From an uncultured Prevotella sp. (lineage in GTDB: Bacteria; Bacteroidota; Bacteroidia; Bacteroidales; Bacteroidaceae): a stretch of DNA of 42,253 nt. Shown in pieces: positions 34,849 through 42,253 of the stretch. Under the pieces are notes generated by a model that was not told the DNA's origin, ran no database searches, and saw only the letters and a list, made by a program, of their open reading frames with translations. Both the position numbers and the translations under genes were made by a program. Each line of letters starts with the position of its first letter. The first letter of the stretch is position 1. The stretch is from the NCBI GenBank assembly GCA_937898715.1, contig CALEKA010000094.1, positions 1 through 42,253 of the forward strand. Direction: 5' to 3'.

Positions 34849-35400
34849 TTATGCTTCAGCGGGAGCTTCTTCAGCAGGAGCTTCAGTAGCTTCCTCGCTC
34901 TGAGCAGCAGCAGCTTCAGCCTCTGCCTTTGCAGCAGCTTCTGCAGCCTTCTTCTCTGCTACTTTCTCAGCAATCTTTTCATTCACCTTCTTCTCTGCTT
35001 CCAAACGGGCAGCTTCTGCAGCCTTCTTGTCAGCAGCATTCTTGTCGGCAGCAGCAGTAGCCTTAGCTTCCTTGCTCTGCTTCCAAGCCTCGAACTTAGC
35101 CTTTGCAGCAGCTTCATCGAAAGCGCCCTTACGAACACCACCATTGAGGTGCTTCATGAGCATTACACCTTCATTTGAGAGGATGTTGCGTACTGTGTCA
35201 GTAGGCTGTGCACCTGTCTCTACCCAATAAAGTGCACGTTCGAAATTCAAATCTACTGTGGCAGGATTGGTGTTGGGGTTATAAGTACCAATCTTTTCAG
35301 TAAACTTACCATCACGTGGTGCTCTTACGTCAGCGATTACAATGCTGTAAAATGCATAGCCCTTACGGCCATGACGTTGCAATCTGATTTTAGTTGCCAT
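34849..35400 (-). CDS. rpsP: 30S ribosomal protein S16 with long C-terminal extension
   Basis: The S16 core fills about residues 1-85 (ATKIRLQRHGRKGYAFYSIV, GKFTEKIGTYNPNTNP, LNFERALYWVETGAQPTDTV). Family members are usually 80-90 residues, whereas this one has 183. The extra 95 residues are Ala/Glu/Lys rich, look like a charged helix, and end in EAPAEEAPAEA. Such tails are usual in Bacteroidota S16 proteins. The gene is transcribed alone from a perfect consensus promoter and ends at its own terminator. No rimM or trmD neighbour is present, unlike the enterobacterial operon. Confidence 0.95.
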   Translation of the reverse strand: MATKIRLQRHGRKGYAFYSIVIADVRAPRDGKFTEKIGTYNPNTNPATVDLNFERALYWVETGAQPTDTVRNILSNEGVMLMKHLNGGVRKGAFDEAAAKAKFEAWKQSKEAKATAAADKNAADKKAAEAARLEAEKKVNEKIAEKVAEKKAAEAAAKAEAEAAAAQSEEATEAPAEEAPAEA

Positions 35401-35456
35401 TTGTTGTATTTAATTTTAATAGGTTTGAATAATGCCGTTAGCTCGTAACAGCGGTG

Positions 35457-35487
35457 CAAAATTACAAACTTTTTTTGATTCAGCAAA
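35457..35487 (-). promoter_or_regulatory. Promoter of rpsP
   Basis: On the minus strand TTTG (35484-35487), a 19-bp spacer and TAATTTTG (35457-35464) match the consensus exactly. The leader is about 50 nt. Confidence 0.88.
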
Positions 35488-35593
35488 TTCTTCTCATGCT
35501 TTTCTGTTCTATATCAGCCATTTTTAGAATGAGCACGCACATGAATTCTTATTCCAATTTGACCTAAAAACGTAGAAAAACATAAAAGAAAGG

Positions 35594-35645
35594 GTAGCTA
35601 AACTAATCTGTAAGCACAGACGTGTATACAGATTAGTTTAGCTAC
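35594..35645. terminator. Terminator downstream of pfkA
   Basis: A perfect 19-bp inverted repeat (35594-35612 and 35627-35645, GTAGCTAAACTAATCTGTA) has a 14-nt loop. On the minus strand it is followed by CCCTTTCTTTT, so it ends the pfkA transcript. It begins 26 bp after the pfkA stop. Confidence 0.87.
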
Positions 35646-35670
35646 TCTTTTTCATTAAAAGCGCGGAATT

Positions 35671-36648
35671 CTAAATGCTCAGTTCATCAAGCACTTTTAT
35701 CAGTTTCTTATCCATAGCCTTGCGCTTGCCTACAGCATCTATAAAGGGAACATATACCACTTCATTATTACGCACACCGACCATGACATTACGCTGTCCT
35801 TGCACCAATGCTTCGATAGCACCAACACCTACTTGAGAAGCAAGTATTCTATCGCGAGCTGATGGACTACCTCCGCGCTGAAGATGTCCGAGTATAGACA
35901 CACGCACATCAAAATTAGGATATTCCTTATTTACGCGTTCTGCATAGTACATTGCACCACATTTAGGACTTTCGCTTACAATGACAATGCAACTCTTTTT
36001 ACTCTTGCGTATACCGCGCTCCATAAACTCTATCAACTGATCACTACCCGTCGTATCCTCTGGGATGATCGCCGCCTCAGCGCCAGCTGCAATTGCACTA
36101 TTCTGTGCTAAGAAACCAGCATCACGTCCCATCACTTCTACGAAGAATATGCGTTCATGCGAAGTCGCTGTATCGCGAATCTTATCGACACATTCGGTAA
36201 TGGTATTGAGAGTGGTATCGTATCCTATCGTACTATCCGTACCATAAAGATCGTTGTCAATAGTGCCTGGCAGACCTATGCAAGGAAAATCGTACTCCTC
36301 AGCCAACTTCATTGCGCCCGTTAGCGAACCATTTCCGCCTATTACGATTAAAGCATCAATTGCCTCTTTCTTCAAGGTCTCATAGGCTTTTTTCCTACCA
36401 GCAGCAGTTTCGAATTCCTTCGAACGCGCAGTACGCAAAATAGTTCCACCCGTCTGAATGATATTACTTACATCTTCCGTGGTAAATGGCTTTACTTCAT
36501 CATTAATCAAGCCATCATAGCCTCTATAAATGGCTTTCACTTTGAAACCATTACATATTCCACTACGAGTCACAGCTCTAATTGCTGCATTCATACCAGG
36601 AGCATCACCACCAGAAGTGAGCACACCTACACATCTAATTTTGCTCAT
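35671..36648 (-). CDS. pfkA: 6-phosphofructokinase (ATP-type)
   Basis: This phosphofructokinase, 325 residues long, catalyses the committed glycolytic step. Motifs are LTSGGDAPGMNAAIRAV, GGTILRTARSKEF, the catalytic PGTIDNDLYGTDSTIGYDT, and MGRDAGFLA. Glycine in PGTIDND favours ATP over pyrophosphate as donor, since PPi enzymes usually have Lys there. The nucleotide-site motif reads GGNGS (N106) where most ATP enzymes have GGDGS. Bacteroidales often carry several pfkA paralogues, so this may be one isozyme. It follows the NhaD-type gene by 94 bp on the same strand. Confidence 0.93.
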   Translation of the reverse strand: MSKIRCVGVLTSGGDAPGMNAAIRAVTRSGICNGFKVKAIYRGYDGLINDEVKPFTTEDVSNIIQTGGTILRTARSKEFETAAGRKKAYETLKKEAIDALIVIGGNGSLTGAMKLAEEYDFPCIGLPGTIDNDLYGTDSTIGYDTTLNTITECVDKIRDTATSHERIFFVEVMGRDAGFLAQNSAIAAGAEAAIIPEDTTGSDQLIEFMERGIRKSKKSCIVIVSESPKCGAMYYAERVNKEYPNFDVRVSILGHLQRGGSPSARDRILASQVGVGAIEALVQGQRNVMVGVRNNEVVYVPFIDAVGKRKAMDKKLIKVLDELSI

Positions 36649-36742
36649 ATCTATTCCTTTATAATAAGAGTTCTAATTCTATTGTTATCTGTTTACTCCT
36701 CAGAGAGAAGATTGCCCACCGCATATGCTTACCGCGAGTTTA

Positions 36743-38125
36743 TCAGAATAAGCCACAAAGCATCATGACAATTATAATAATATATCCCACCGCATAACCC
36801 GCAACAACCTTGGGCGTAATATGGCGCAAATACCATCTAAAGCTCAACCCTTCCATTCGCATCAGCAAAACGCCTGCTATACTGCCAGTCAGCAGCATAG
36901 ACCCTCCCATAGAGGTAGCAAAGCTTAATGCGGGCCAAAGACTTCCATCCGTCGTTACCACATCTTGAGGTAGATTGAGTTGACTGACTACATCTACACT
37001 ACCTAACAACACTGGCACATTGCCAACTAAAGCCGACATAATCGTACCTAAGAAGGCTGCAAGAGGAGCCATTATTTGCATATTATTAATCTGTATTGAC
37101 AGATGATGAAATACTCCAGTCTCAGCCACTGCTCCAAACATTAAAGTCAGCCCGACAAAATATAATACATTTTGAAGATTGGCATACTGCAGTGCCATAG
37201 GCAAACGCCTTAAAACCATTTTATCACTTCCCAACAATTGCCGATTGCACAACTCATTTACCATCCACAAGAGCGCCAACACACAAAGTGCGCCCAAGAA
37301 AGGAGGCAAGTGCGTAATTCGATGAAAGCTCGGTATGAACCATAAGCCTCCCATTCCAACAAAGAGCATCAACAATCGTTGCGGACGCGAGAGCAAGGTA
37401 TCGTCTCCTCGATATGGCAACCTATCAAGCGAAAGTTCTATGCGAGCGGGTAAATTTTTGCCTACAAGCCATAGCATAACAGCCAACGCTGCAAGTACTG
37501 GAATCGCTAATTTCAAGAAGTATATTGATGGAGTAACTAATCCTGCATCCCAAAGTTTCAAACTAGTCAAATCGCCAATTACCGTTATTGCACCTCCGCA
37601 GTTGGCAGCAAGAATTACTACAGCGCCATATACACGCCTTTGGCTATCAGTCTGAAGCAAAGGATGAATAATCGATAGCATCAATACAACCGTTGCCAAA
37701 TTGTCCAAATTCGCTGAGATTATAAAGGTAAAGAATGCCAACATCCATAGTAATTTACGTGGACGACGCGTTCTCAACCATTCATGCAAGAAATCAAAGC
37801 AACCATTATTATTGAGTACTTCTACAATACTTGTTGTCGCCAACAAGAAGAGCACTATATTGGCACACTTTACAATATATCTAAAAAATATATGAGAAGA
37901 AATGAAGTCTTTCACATTAACGGAAGTCAAAGACTGCCCTAAAAGATATTGTCCAAATTCACCTGCATGTTCTACACAGACAATATCCGCCCCATTGGCA
38001 ATAAAAACGAGCCAACAACTTACACCCGCAAACATAGCGACTGCCGCCTTATTGATATGATTCAAAGACTCCGTTGCAATCAGCACAAGGCCGATAAGCA
38101 TAATTGCTATCAACACCAAAGCCAT
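36743..38125 (-). CDS. nhaD: NhaD-type Na+/H+ antiporter
   Basis: This is a 460-residue polytopic membrane protein with about a dozen hydrophobic helices (LVLIAIMLIGLVLIATESL, KLLWMLAFFTFIISANLDNL and others). The conserved ion-transporter signature SANLDNLATVVLMLS and the later TSMGGSMLLTGSIAG place it in the NhaD/ArsB-like IT superfamily. It would exchange sodium for protons at the inner membrane. The ATG at 38125 yields a helix at once, with no extra leader. The upstream neighbour on the same strand is tRNA-Gly; pfkA follows. Confidence 0.87.
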   Translation of the reverse strand: MALVLIAIMLIGLVLIATESLNHINKAAVAMFAGVSCWLVFIANGADIVCVEHAGEFGQYLLGQSLTSVNVKDFISSHIFFRYIVKCANIVLFLLATTSIVEVLNNNGCFDFLHEWLRTRRPRKLLWMLAFFTFIISANLDNLATVVLMLSIIHPLLQTDSQRRVYGAVVILAANCGGAITVIGDLTSLKLWDAGLVTPSIYFLKLAIPVLAALAVMLWLVGKNLPARIELSLDRLPYRGDDTLLSRPQRLLMLFVGMGGLWFIPSFHRITHLPPFLGALCVLALLWMVNELCNRQLLGSDKMVLRRLPMALQYANLQNVLYFVGLTLMFGAVAETGVFHHLSIQINNMQIMAPLAAFLGTIMSALVGNVPVLLGSVDVVSQLNLPQDVVTTDGSLWPALSFATSMGGSMLLTGSIAGVLLMRMEGLSFRWYLRHITPKVVAGYAVGYIIIIVMMLCGLF

Positions 38126-38228
38126 AGCGTCCGTATAAGTTAATGAGCATTCAATAATAGCAGAGTATCAAGTCAAAATACTTAATTCTCTTAATTATTA
38201 AAACAACTCTTAAGGGATTAATAAAAGA

Positions 38229-38300
38229 GCGGCAAACGGGGCTCGAACCCGCGACCCTGAGCTTGGGAAGCTCATGCTCTACCAACTGAGCTACTGCCGC
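38229..38300 (-). tRNA. tRNA-Gly (anticodon CCC)
   Basis: The minus strand folds as a 72-nt cloverleaf. The acceptor stem is GCGGCAG/TTGCCGC with one G-U pair, and the D arm is GCTC/GAGC. The anticodon stem TGAGC/GCTCA carries loop TTCCCAA, and the T arm is GCGGG/CCCGT with TTCGAGC. The anticodon CCC reads GGG. CCA is not encoded. Confidence 0.96.
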
Positions 38301-38655
38301 AAAACCTTGGCAAAGGTAGTGTTTTTTTGTGAACTATTGCATTTCCCGTTCGTTTTTTCTACACAAATCTCTCATATCTTTATTCAAACAAAGAGAAAAA
38401 CTTACATTATCATGAAGCACAAGATAAAAATATACACACAAAATTGAATTTGATAGTCTGAAAAGGCGTTCTTAGAAATACACTATGTAATGTACTCAAG
38501 TCATTCACCCCGTATTATATAAAATCTCACAAGAACACGGCAATCATACACCTGGTATTTTATCTATAAAACGCCCATCACAAGCTCTTCGTTCCTAAAA
38601 CAACCTTATTCTACAACGAAAACGCCACAAAATCATGAAAAAACACACATAGATA
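38301..38655. other. Intergenic region between tRNA-Gly and the rplM promoter
   Basis: On the minus strand TACCTTTG (38311-38318) is a consensus -7 box about 11 bp before the tRNA, without a clear -33 box. The rest, to 38655, is A/T rich; I see no gene or stable structure in it. Confidence 0.5.
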
Positions 38656-38686
38656 TTTGTCATGAATAAAAAAAGTAGTACTTTTG
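38656..38686 (+). promoter_or_regulatory. Promoter of rplM-rpsI
   Basis: TTTG at 38656-38659, a 19-bp spacer and TACTTTTG at 38679-38686 match the Bacteroidota consensus exactly. The start near 38692 gives a leader of about 140 nt. Confidence 0.88.
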
Positions 38687-38691
38687 CACGC

Positions 38692-38832
38692 CGATTATTA
38701 TCTGGCCGGCCAAAAGCCAGCCACGCCGCGGATTAATAGTTGCATCCGTTTTATTGGCCAGGATGTAATGGTTAGGTAATGTTCGCGGCAAAAGATAAAC
38801 ATTAGTAGTTACAATTTTTAAAACAAACAAAA
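38692..38832 (+). ncRNA. Structured 5' leader of rplM-rpsI, candidate ribosomal-protein autoregulatory element
   Basis: Several helices can form: CTGGC/GCCAG (38702-38706 with 38716-38720), a closing helix GCCGCG/CGCGGC (38725-38730 with 38784-38789), and an inner hairpin TGCATCC/GGATGTA (38741-38747 with 38761-38767). The loop of the last, GGCCAG, could pair with CTGGCC at 38702-38707 as a pseudoknot. Leaders of this kind upstream of rplM have been proposed for Bacteroidia. I infer control by L13 but did not test it. Confidence 0.6.
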
Positions 38833-39294
38833 GTGGACACTTTAAGTTACAAGACCATTTCTGCTAACAAAGAGACTGCACAGAAAGAATGGGTAGTAGT
38901 AGATGCTACTGACCAAGTTCTCGGTCGTCTTTGCACCAAAGTTGCCAAACTGCTGCGCGGTAAGTATAAACCCAACTTCACTCCGCACGTAGATTGTGGT
39001 GACAATGTTATCATTATCAATGCCGATAAGATTCAGCTCACCGGTAAGAAGTGGACAGATCGTATCTATCTGACTTACACTGGTTATCCTGGAGGTCAGC
39101 GCGAACACACTCCCGCCAGCATCATGGCTAAGCCTAATGGTGCAGACAAATTGTTCCGTCGCGTTGTAAAGGGCATGCTTCCTAAGAACCAGCTCGGTGC
39201 TAAGCTCCTCACCAACCTCTACGTTTACGAGGGTGCAGACCACAAGCACGAAGCACAGTCTCCCAAGGCAATTGATATTAACCTCCTTAAATAA
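38833..39294 (+). CDS. rplM: 50S ribosomal protein L13
   Basis: L13 is a primary assembly protein of the large subunit. The 153-residue sequence has WVVVDATDQVLGRLCTKVAK, DNVIIINADKIQLTGKKW and RVVKGMLPKNQLG, all typical. Translation starts at GTG (38833). It is 11 bp ahead of rpsI, the conserved L13-S9 gene pair, behind a consensus promoter and a structured leader. Confidence 0.97.
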   Translation: MDTLSYKTISANKETAQKEWVVVDATDQVLGRLCTKVAKLLRGKYKPNFTPHVDCGDNVIIINADKIQLTGKKWTDRIYLTYTGYPGGQREHTPASIMAKPNGADKLFRRVVKGMLPKNQLGAKLLTNLYVYEGADHKHEAQSPKAIDINLLK

Positions 39295-39305
39295 GCTTAG
39301 CAGTA

Positions 39306-39692
39306 ATGGAAATGATTAATGCATTAGGCCGTCGTAAGAGCGCCATCGCCCGTATCTACGTAACCGAAGGTACAGGTAAAATTACCATTAACAAGAGAGA
39401 CCTCACTGAGTATTTCCCCTCTCCCATCCTGCAGTTTGTTGTAAAGCAGCCCCTTACCCTTTTGGACGTTGCTGAAAAGTACGACATCAAGGTAACCCTC
39501 TGCGGTGGTGGTTTCACTGGCCAGAGCCAGGCACTTCGCCTCGCTATCGCCCGTGCACTCGTGAAAATCAATGCTGATGACAAGAAGGCTCTTCGTGCTG
39601 AAGGCTTCATGACTCGCGACCCCCGTGCCGTTGAGCGTAAAAAGCCAGGTCAGCCCAAAGCTCGTCGTCGCTTCCAGTTCAGCAAGCGTTAA
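39306..39692 (+). CDS. rpsI: 30S ribosomal protein S9
   Basis: This 128-residue S9 begins with the family motif NALGRRKSAIARIYV and ends with the conserved basic tail (KKPGQPKARRRFQFSKR), whose last arginine normally reaches the P-site tRNA. GGGFTGQSQALRLAIARAL is also diagnostic. It is co-transcribed with rplM. The next gene, rpsB, is 243 bp downstream. Confidence 0.97.
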   Translation: MEMINALGRRKSAIARIYVTEGTGKITINKRDLTEYFPSPILQFVVKQPLTLLDVAEKYDIKVTLCGGGFTGQSQALRLAIARALVKINADDKKALRAEGFMTRDPRAVERKKPGQPKARRRFQFSKR

Positions 39693-39935
39693 TATTCTGC
39701 GCTGCCTAATTTCATACAAATATATACTATATGCGGTATGACATTAGGATTGCTGCTGGATTTACGTTTAGTATCTAAACCAAGAGGATCTTATTTTCAA
39801 CTGACAAACAAAGGCCAAAGTAACTGATTTTATAAATCGTACACTCTATCCCTTGCGAACTCATTGAAGGAGCTACCTCTCGGCTGGTTGAACTAACACA
39901 ACTAACAAAGAAAGTAAACGAAAAAAAAAAAAGAA
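39693..39935. other. 243-bp spacer/leader before rpsB
   Basis: No gene is present. A small hairpin, GTTTAG/CTAAAC with a TAT loop, lies at about 39768-39782, and a C/T-rich segment with AGGAGCTACCTCT follows near 39869-39881. I find no strong terminator after rpsI or consensus promoter, so rpsB-tsf may be read through from rplM or have a weak promoter. Confidence 0.4.
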
Positions 39936-40742
39936 ATGTCTAGAACAACATTTGACACCCTTTTGGAGGCAGGTTGCCACTTTGGTCACCTCAAGCGTAA
40001 ATGGAATCCTGCTATGGCTCCTTACATCTTCATGGAGCGCAACGGAATTCACATCATCGACCTTCACAAGACTGTTGCTAAGATTGACGAAGCTGCAGAA
40101 GCTTTGAAAGCAATCGCAAAGCAGGGCAAGCGTGTCCTCTTCGTAGCTACTAAGAAGCAAGCAAAAGAGGTGGTAGCCGACAAGGCAGCCTCTGTCAACA
40201 TGCCTTACGTTACAGAACGTTGGCCGGGCGGTATGCTCACCAACTTCCCCACCATCCGTAAGGCTGTTAAGAAAATGGCCAATATCGACAAACTGATGAA
40301 CGATGGTACTTACTCTAACCTCTCAAAGCGCGAAATCCTCCAGATTTCTCGTCAGCGTGCTAAGTTGGAGAAGAACCTCGGTTCTATCGCAGACCTTACT
40401 CGTCTTCCCGCTGCCCTGTTCGTAGTAGACGTATGCAAGGAACACATTGCCGTAAAGGAAGCTCAGCGCTTGGGTATCCCCGTATTCGGCATCGTCGATA
40501 CAAACTCTGATCCTAACGTTGTAGATTACATCATCCCTGCCAACGACGACTCTAACAAGAGCATCGAAGTAATCCTCGACGCTGTATGCGGTGCTATCGC
40601 AGAAGGTATCGAAGAACGCAAGGCTGAGAAGGTTGATACCGAAGCTGCAGGCGAAGGTGAAGCTAAGACTCGCAACAAGCGTGCCTCTAAGGCTCGTACT
40701 GAGAAGGCTGAAGCTCCTGCAGAAGAAGCAAAGGCTGAGTAA
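39936..40742 (+). CDS. rpsB: 30S ribosomal protein S2 with acidic/basic C-terminal extension
   Basis: S2 binds late in small-subunit assembly. The core shows LLEAGCHFGHLKRKWNPAMAPYIF in two stretches, GKRVLFVATKKQAKEVV, RWPGGMLTNFPTIRKAV and IPVFGIVDTNSDPNVVDYIIPANDDS read in parts. The protein is 268 residues; the last 35 or so are a charged tail (RNKRASKARTEKAEAPAEEA) resembling the end of S16 here. Together with tsf it forms the widespread rpsB-tsf pair, but a 153-bp palindromic spacer separates them. Confidence 0.96.
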   Translation: MSRTTFDTLLEAGCHFGHLKRKWNPAMAPYIFMERNGIHIIDLHKTVAKIDEAAEALKAIAKQGKRVLFVATKKQAKEVVADKAASVNMPYVTERWPGGMLTNFPTIRKAVKKMANIDKLMNDGTYSNLSKREILQISRQRAKLEKNLGSIADLTRLPAALFVVDVCKEHIAVKEAQRLGIPVFGIVDTNSDPNVVDYIIPANDDSNKSIEVILDAVCGAIAEGIEERKAEKVDTEAAGEGEAKTRNKRASKARTEKAEAPAEEAKAE

Positions 40743-40758
40743 TCCACTCAAAACTTAT

Positions 40759-40850
40759 GAAAAGTATAAAGTATAAAAGTATAAAGTAGAAAGTATAACC
40801 CCCTTACGAGATTACACTTTTGTACTTTTACCTTATGCTTTATACTTTTC
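40759..40850. repeat. Imperfect palindrome of GTATAAAG repeats between rpsB and tsf
   Basis: GAAAAGTATAAAG at 40759-40771 is perfectly inverted at 40838-40850. Imperfect pairing continues inward for about 20 more bases. The left arm itself is a direct repeat of AGTATAAA. The sequence after the right arm (TCTTTTTAC) is T rich, so it could act as a partial terminator modulating tsf relative to rpsB. Confidence 0.7.
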
Positions 40851-40895
40851 TCTTTTTACACATTAATTACTAACACATCTATATTTCCAAATAAA

Positions 40896-41885
40896 ATGGG
40901 AGTAGCATTAGAAGATATCAAGAAGCTGCGCACAATGACAGGCGCTGGCTTGGGCGATTGCAAAAAAGCACTCGCTGAATCAAATGGCAACATCGAAGAA
41001 GCTATCGAAATCATCCGTAAGAAGGGTCAGGCAGTAGCCGCTAAGCGTTCTGATCGTGAAGCTGCAGAAGGTGCTGTACTCGTAAAGAGCGAAAATGGCT
41101 TTGCTGCTATCATCGCTCTCAAGTGCGAGACCGACTTCGTTGCTAAGAATGCTGATTTCGTAAAGCTCGCTCAGGACATCCTCGATGCAGCTGTTGCTAA
41201 CAAGTGCAAGAGCCTCGAAGAAGTAAACGCTCTGCCTATGGGTGGACACACCGTAGCTGAAGCCGTTACAGATCGCAGCGGTATCACTGGTGAGAAGATG
41301 GAACTCGATGGCTACAATTTCATCGAAGGCGACAATGTAGCTGTCTACGATCACATGGGCCGTCACATGCTCTGCACCATGGTTCAGACCAACAAGCCTG
41401 CTGAAGAGCAAGCTCACAATGTTGCCATGCAGGTAGCTGCAATGAACCCTGTAGCTCTTGACGAAGCAAGCGTTCCTCAGGCTGTTAAGGATGAAGAGCT
41501 CAAGGTTGCTATCGAGAAGACTAAAGAAGAACAGGTAAAGAAGGCAGTAGAAGCTGCTCTTAAGAAGGCTGGATTCAACCTCTACATCGCTGAAAGCGAG
41601 GAGCACCTCGAAGAAGGCATCATGAAGGGTAACATCACAGCAGAACAAGCTGATCAGATTCGTGAGCTGAAGAAGACTACTGCTGAGCAGAAGGCTGCAA
41701 ACCTTCCTGAGCAGATGATCCAGAATATCGCTAACGGACGTATGAAGAAGTTCTACAAGGAATCTTGCCTCCTCAACCAGGAGTACATTCAGGATAGCAA
41801 GATGACCGTTGCTGAGTACCTCAAGTCAACAGACAAGGATCTCACAGTAACTGCATTCAAGCGCTTTACTCTCCGTGCAGAGTAA
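40896..41885 (+). CDS. tsf: Elongation factor Ts
   Basis: EF-Ts is the nucleotide-exchange factor of EF-Tu. The N-terminal UBA-like domain (IKKLRTMTGAGLGDCKKAL) and the EF-Tu contact region KCETDFVAKNADFV (about residues 72-85) are clear. The length of 329 residues is above the roughly 280 of E. coli, as often seen in Bacteroidota. A terminator follows 32 bp after the stop. Confidence 0.97.
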   Translation: MGVALEDIKKLRTMTGAGLGDCKKALAESNGNIEEAIEIIRKKGQAVAAKRSDREAAEGAVLVKSENGFAAIIALKCETDFVAKNADFVKLAQDILDAAVANKCKSLEEVNALPMGGHTVAEAVTDRSGITGEKMELDGYNFIEGDNVAVYDHMGRHMLCTMVQTNKPAEEQAHNVAMQVAAMNPVALDEASVPQAVKDEELKVAIEKTKEEQVKKAVEAALKKAGFNLYIAESEEHLEEGIMKGNITAEQADQIRELKKTTAEQKAANLPEQMIQNIANGRMKKFYKESCLLNQEYIQDSKMTVAEYLKSTDKDLTVTAFKRFTLRAE

Positions 41886-41917
41886 TTCAAGCGAATAACT
41901 TATACGCACACTCTTTT

Positions 41918-41965
41918 ATGTGAGGCAAATACCAACCCTATTCGTCGGTATTTGCCTCATATTGT
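41918..41965 (+). terminator. Terminator of rpsB-tsf
   Basis: TGAGGCAAATACC (41921-41933) pairs perfectly with GGTATTTGCCTCA (41947-41959) around a 13-nt loop. The stem can extend by a few A-T pairs and is followed by TTGTTTTC. Confidence 0.85.
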
Positions 41966-42118
41966 TTTCACGATAGATATAATCCATATTTTCTAAAAGT
42001 ATTTGTCCTAAAAACCATTTATTCCATCAACACTTTGTCACGAGCTTCTTGTTCTTAGGTGTTATTCTACGAGGATTGTAAGAAGCGAAGTATTATTGCA
42101 CAATATTATGCAACTTCT
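41966..42118. other. Spacer between the tsf terminator and the edge repeats
   Basis: A/T-rich sequence with no gene. Near 42095-42113 an ATTGCACAATATTATGCAA stretch can form a small hairpin. Confidence 0.4.
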
Positions 42119-42253
42119 AAATAGGCTGCACCTCGGCAATGCAAAATAAAAGCAAGCTTTCATTTTGTATTGCACTCGGTTTGCACTATCTTTAAATAAA
42201 ATAGGCTGCACCTCGGCAATGCAAAATAAAAGCAAGCTTTCATTTTGTATTGC
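42119..42253. repeat. 80-bp tandem repeat with internal palindrome and promoter-like sequence, cut by the window edge
   Basis: The sequence from 42119 recurs identically from 42199 to the edge (55 bp compared, period 80). Each unit holds an imperfect palindrome centred on AAGCTT (arms about 42136-42152 and 42156-42173, GCAATGCAAAAT and its partner). The complete first unit then has TTTG (42164-42167), a 19-bp spacer and TATCTTTA (42187-42194), one base off the consensus promoter. More copies may lie beyond the window. Confidence 0.88.

Overview
The window is chromosomal DNA of a Bacteroidales bacterium, most likely Prevotellaceae. The evidence is the trpBEGDCFA gene order, promoters of the Bacteroidota type (TTTG, 19-20 bp, TAnnTTTG), the Ala/Glu-rich tails on S16 and S2, a LysM/periplasmic-binding fusion next to a PorT-like barrel, and the VorB-type ferredoxin oxidoreductase cluster. 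The species assignment is inference. No transposase, phage gene, rRNA or CRISPR array was found. Most of the region is housekeeping sequence, and the unusual material lies in the intergenic spacers.

Layout. 0.4-3.4 kb (+): polyphosphate pair ppk1 and a Ppx/GppA phosphatase, ending at a 20-bp perfect bidirectional terminator. 3.6-11.9 kb (-): a four-gene run, in transcription order LysM/periplasmic-binding protein, PorT-like barrel, valS, and a large secreted amidase-like protein. 12.3-14.6 kb (+): a PD40-repeat protein and a nucleoside phosphorylase. 15.2-21.7 kb (+): bifunctional nuclease, rsmE, a membrane-anchored hypothetical, an ABC ATPase/permease pair, and a sugar-kinase-like/RapZ-C fusion. 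21.8-26.5 kb (+): a TPR protein, a four-subunit 2-oxoacid:ferredoxin oxidoreductase with an extra small membrane protein, a small hypothetical and a PlsC-type acyltransferase. 26.6-33.4 kb (+): the complete tryptophan operon behind a readable attenuator. 34-38.3 kb (-): a DUF4468-like protein, rpsP, pfkA, a NhaD-type antiporter and tRNA-Gly(CCC). 38.7-41.9 kb (+): rplM-rpsI and rpsB-tsf.

Regulation. Upstream of trpB there is a promoter, a 21-codon leader peptide with one Trp codon, and mutually exclusive antiterminator and terminator hairpins. This is classical ribosome-mediated attenuation and is probably related to the described Bacteroid-trp RNA motif. The rplM-rpsI mRNA has a structured leader of about 140 nt, as expected for a ribosomal-protein autoregulatory element.

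Most unusual observation. Two separate intergenic regions (14808-14895 and 33405-33668) carry tandem repeats that keep an exact 22-bp register while the repeated sequence changes along the array and switches into inverted copies. Other spacers hold long imperfect palindromes (6591-6713, 14629-14712, 25815-25879, 40759-40850). An 80-bp tandem repeat carrying a promoter-like sequence runs off the right edge.
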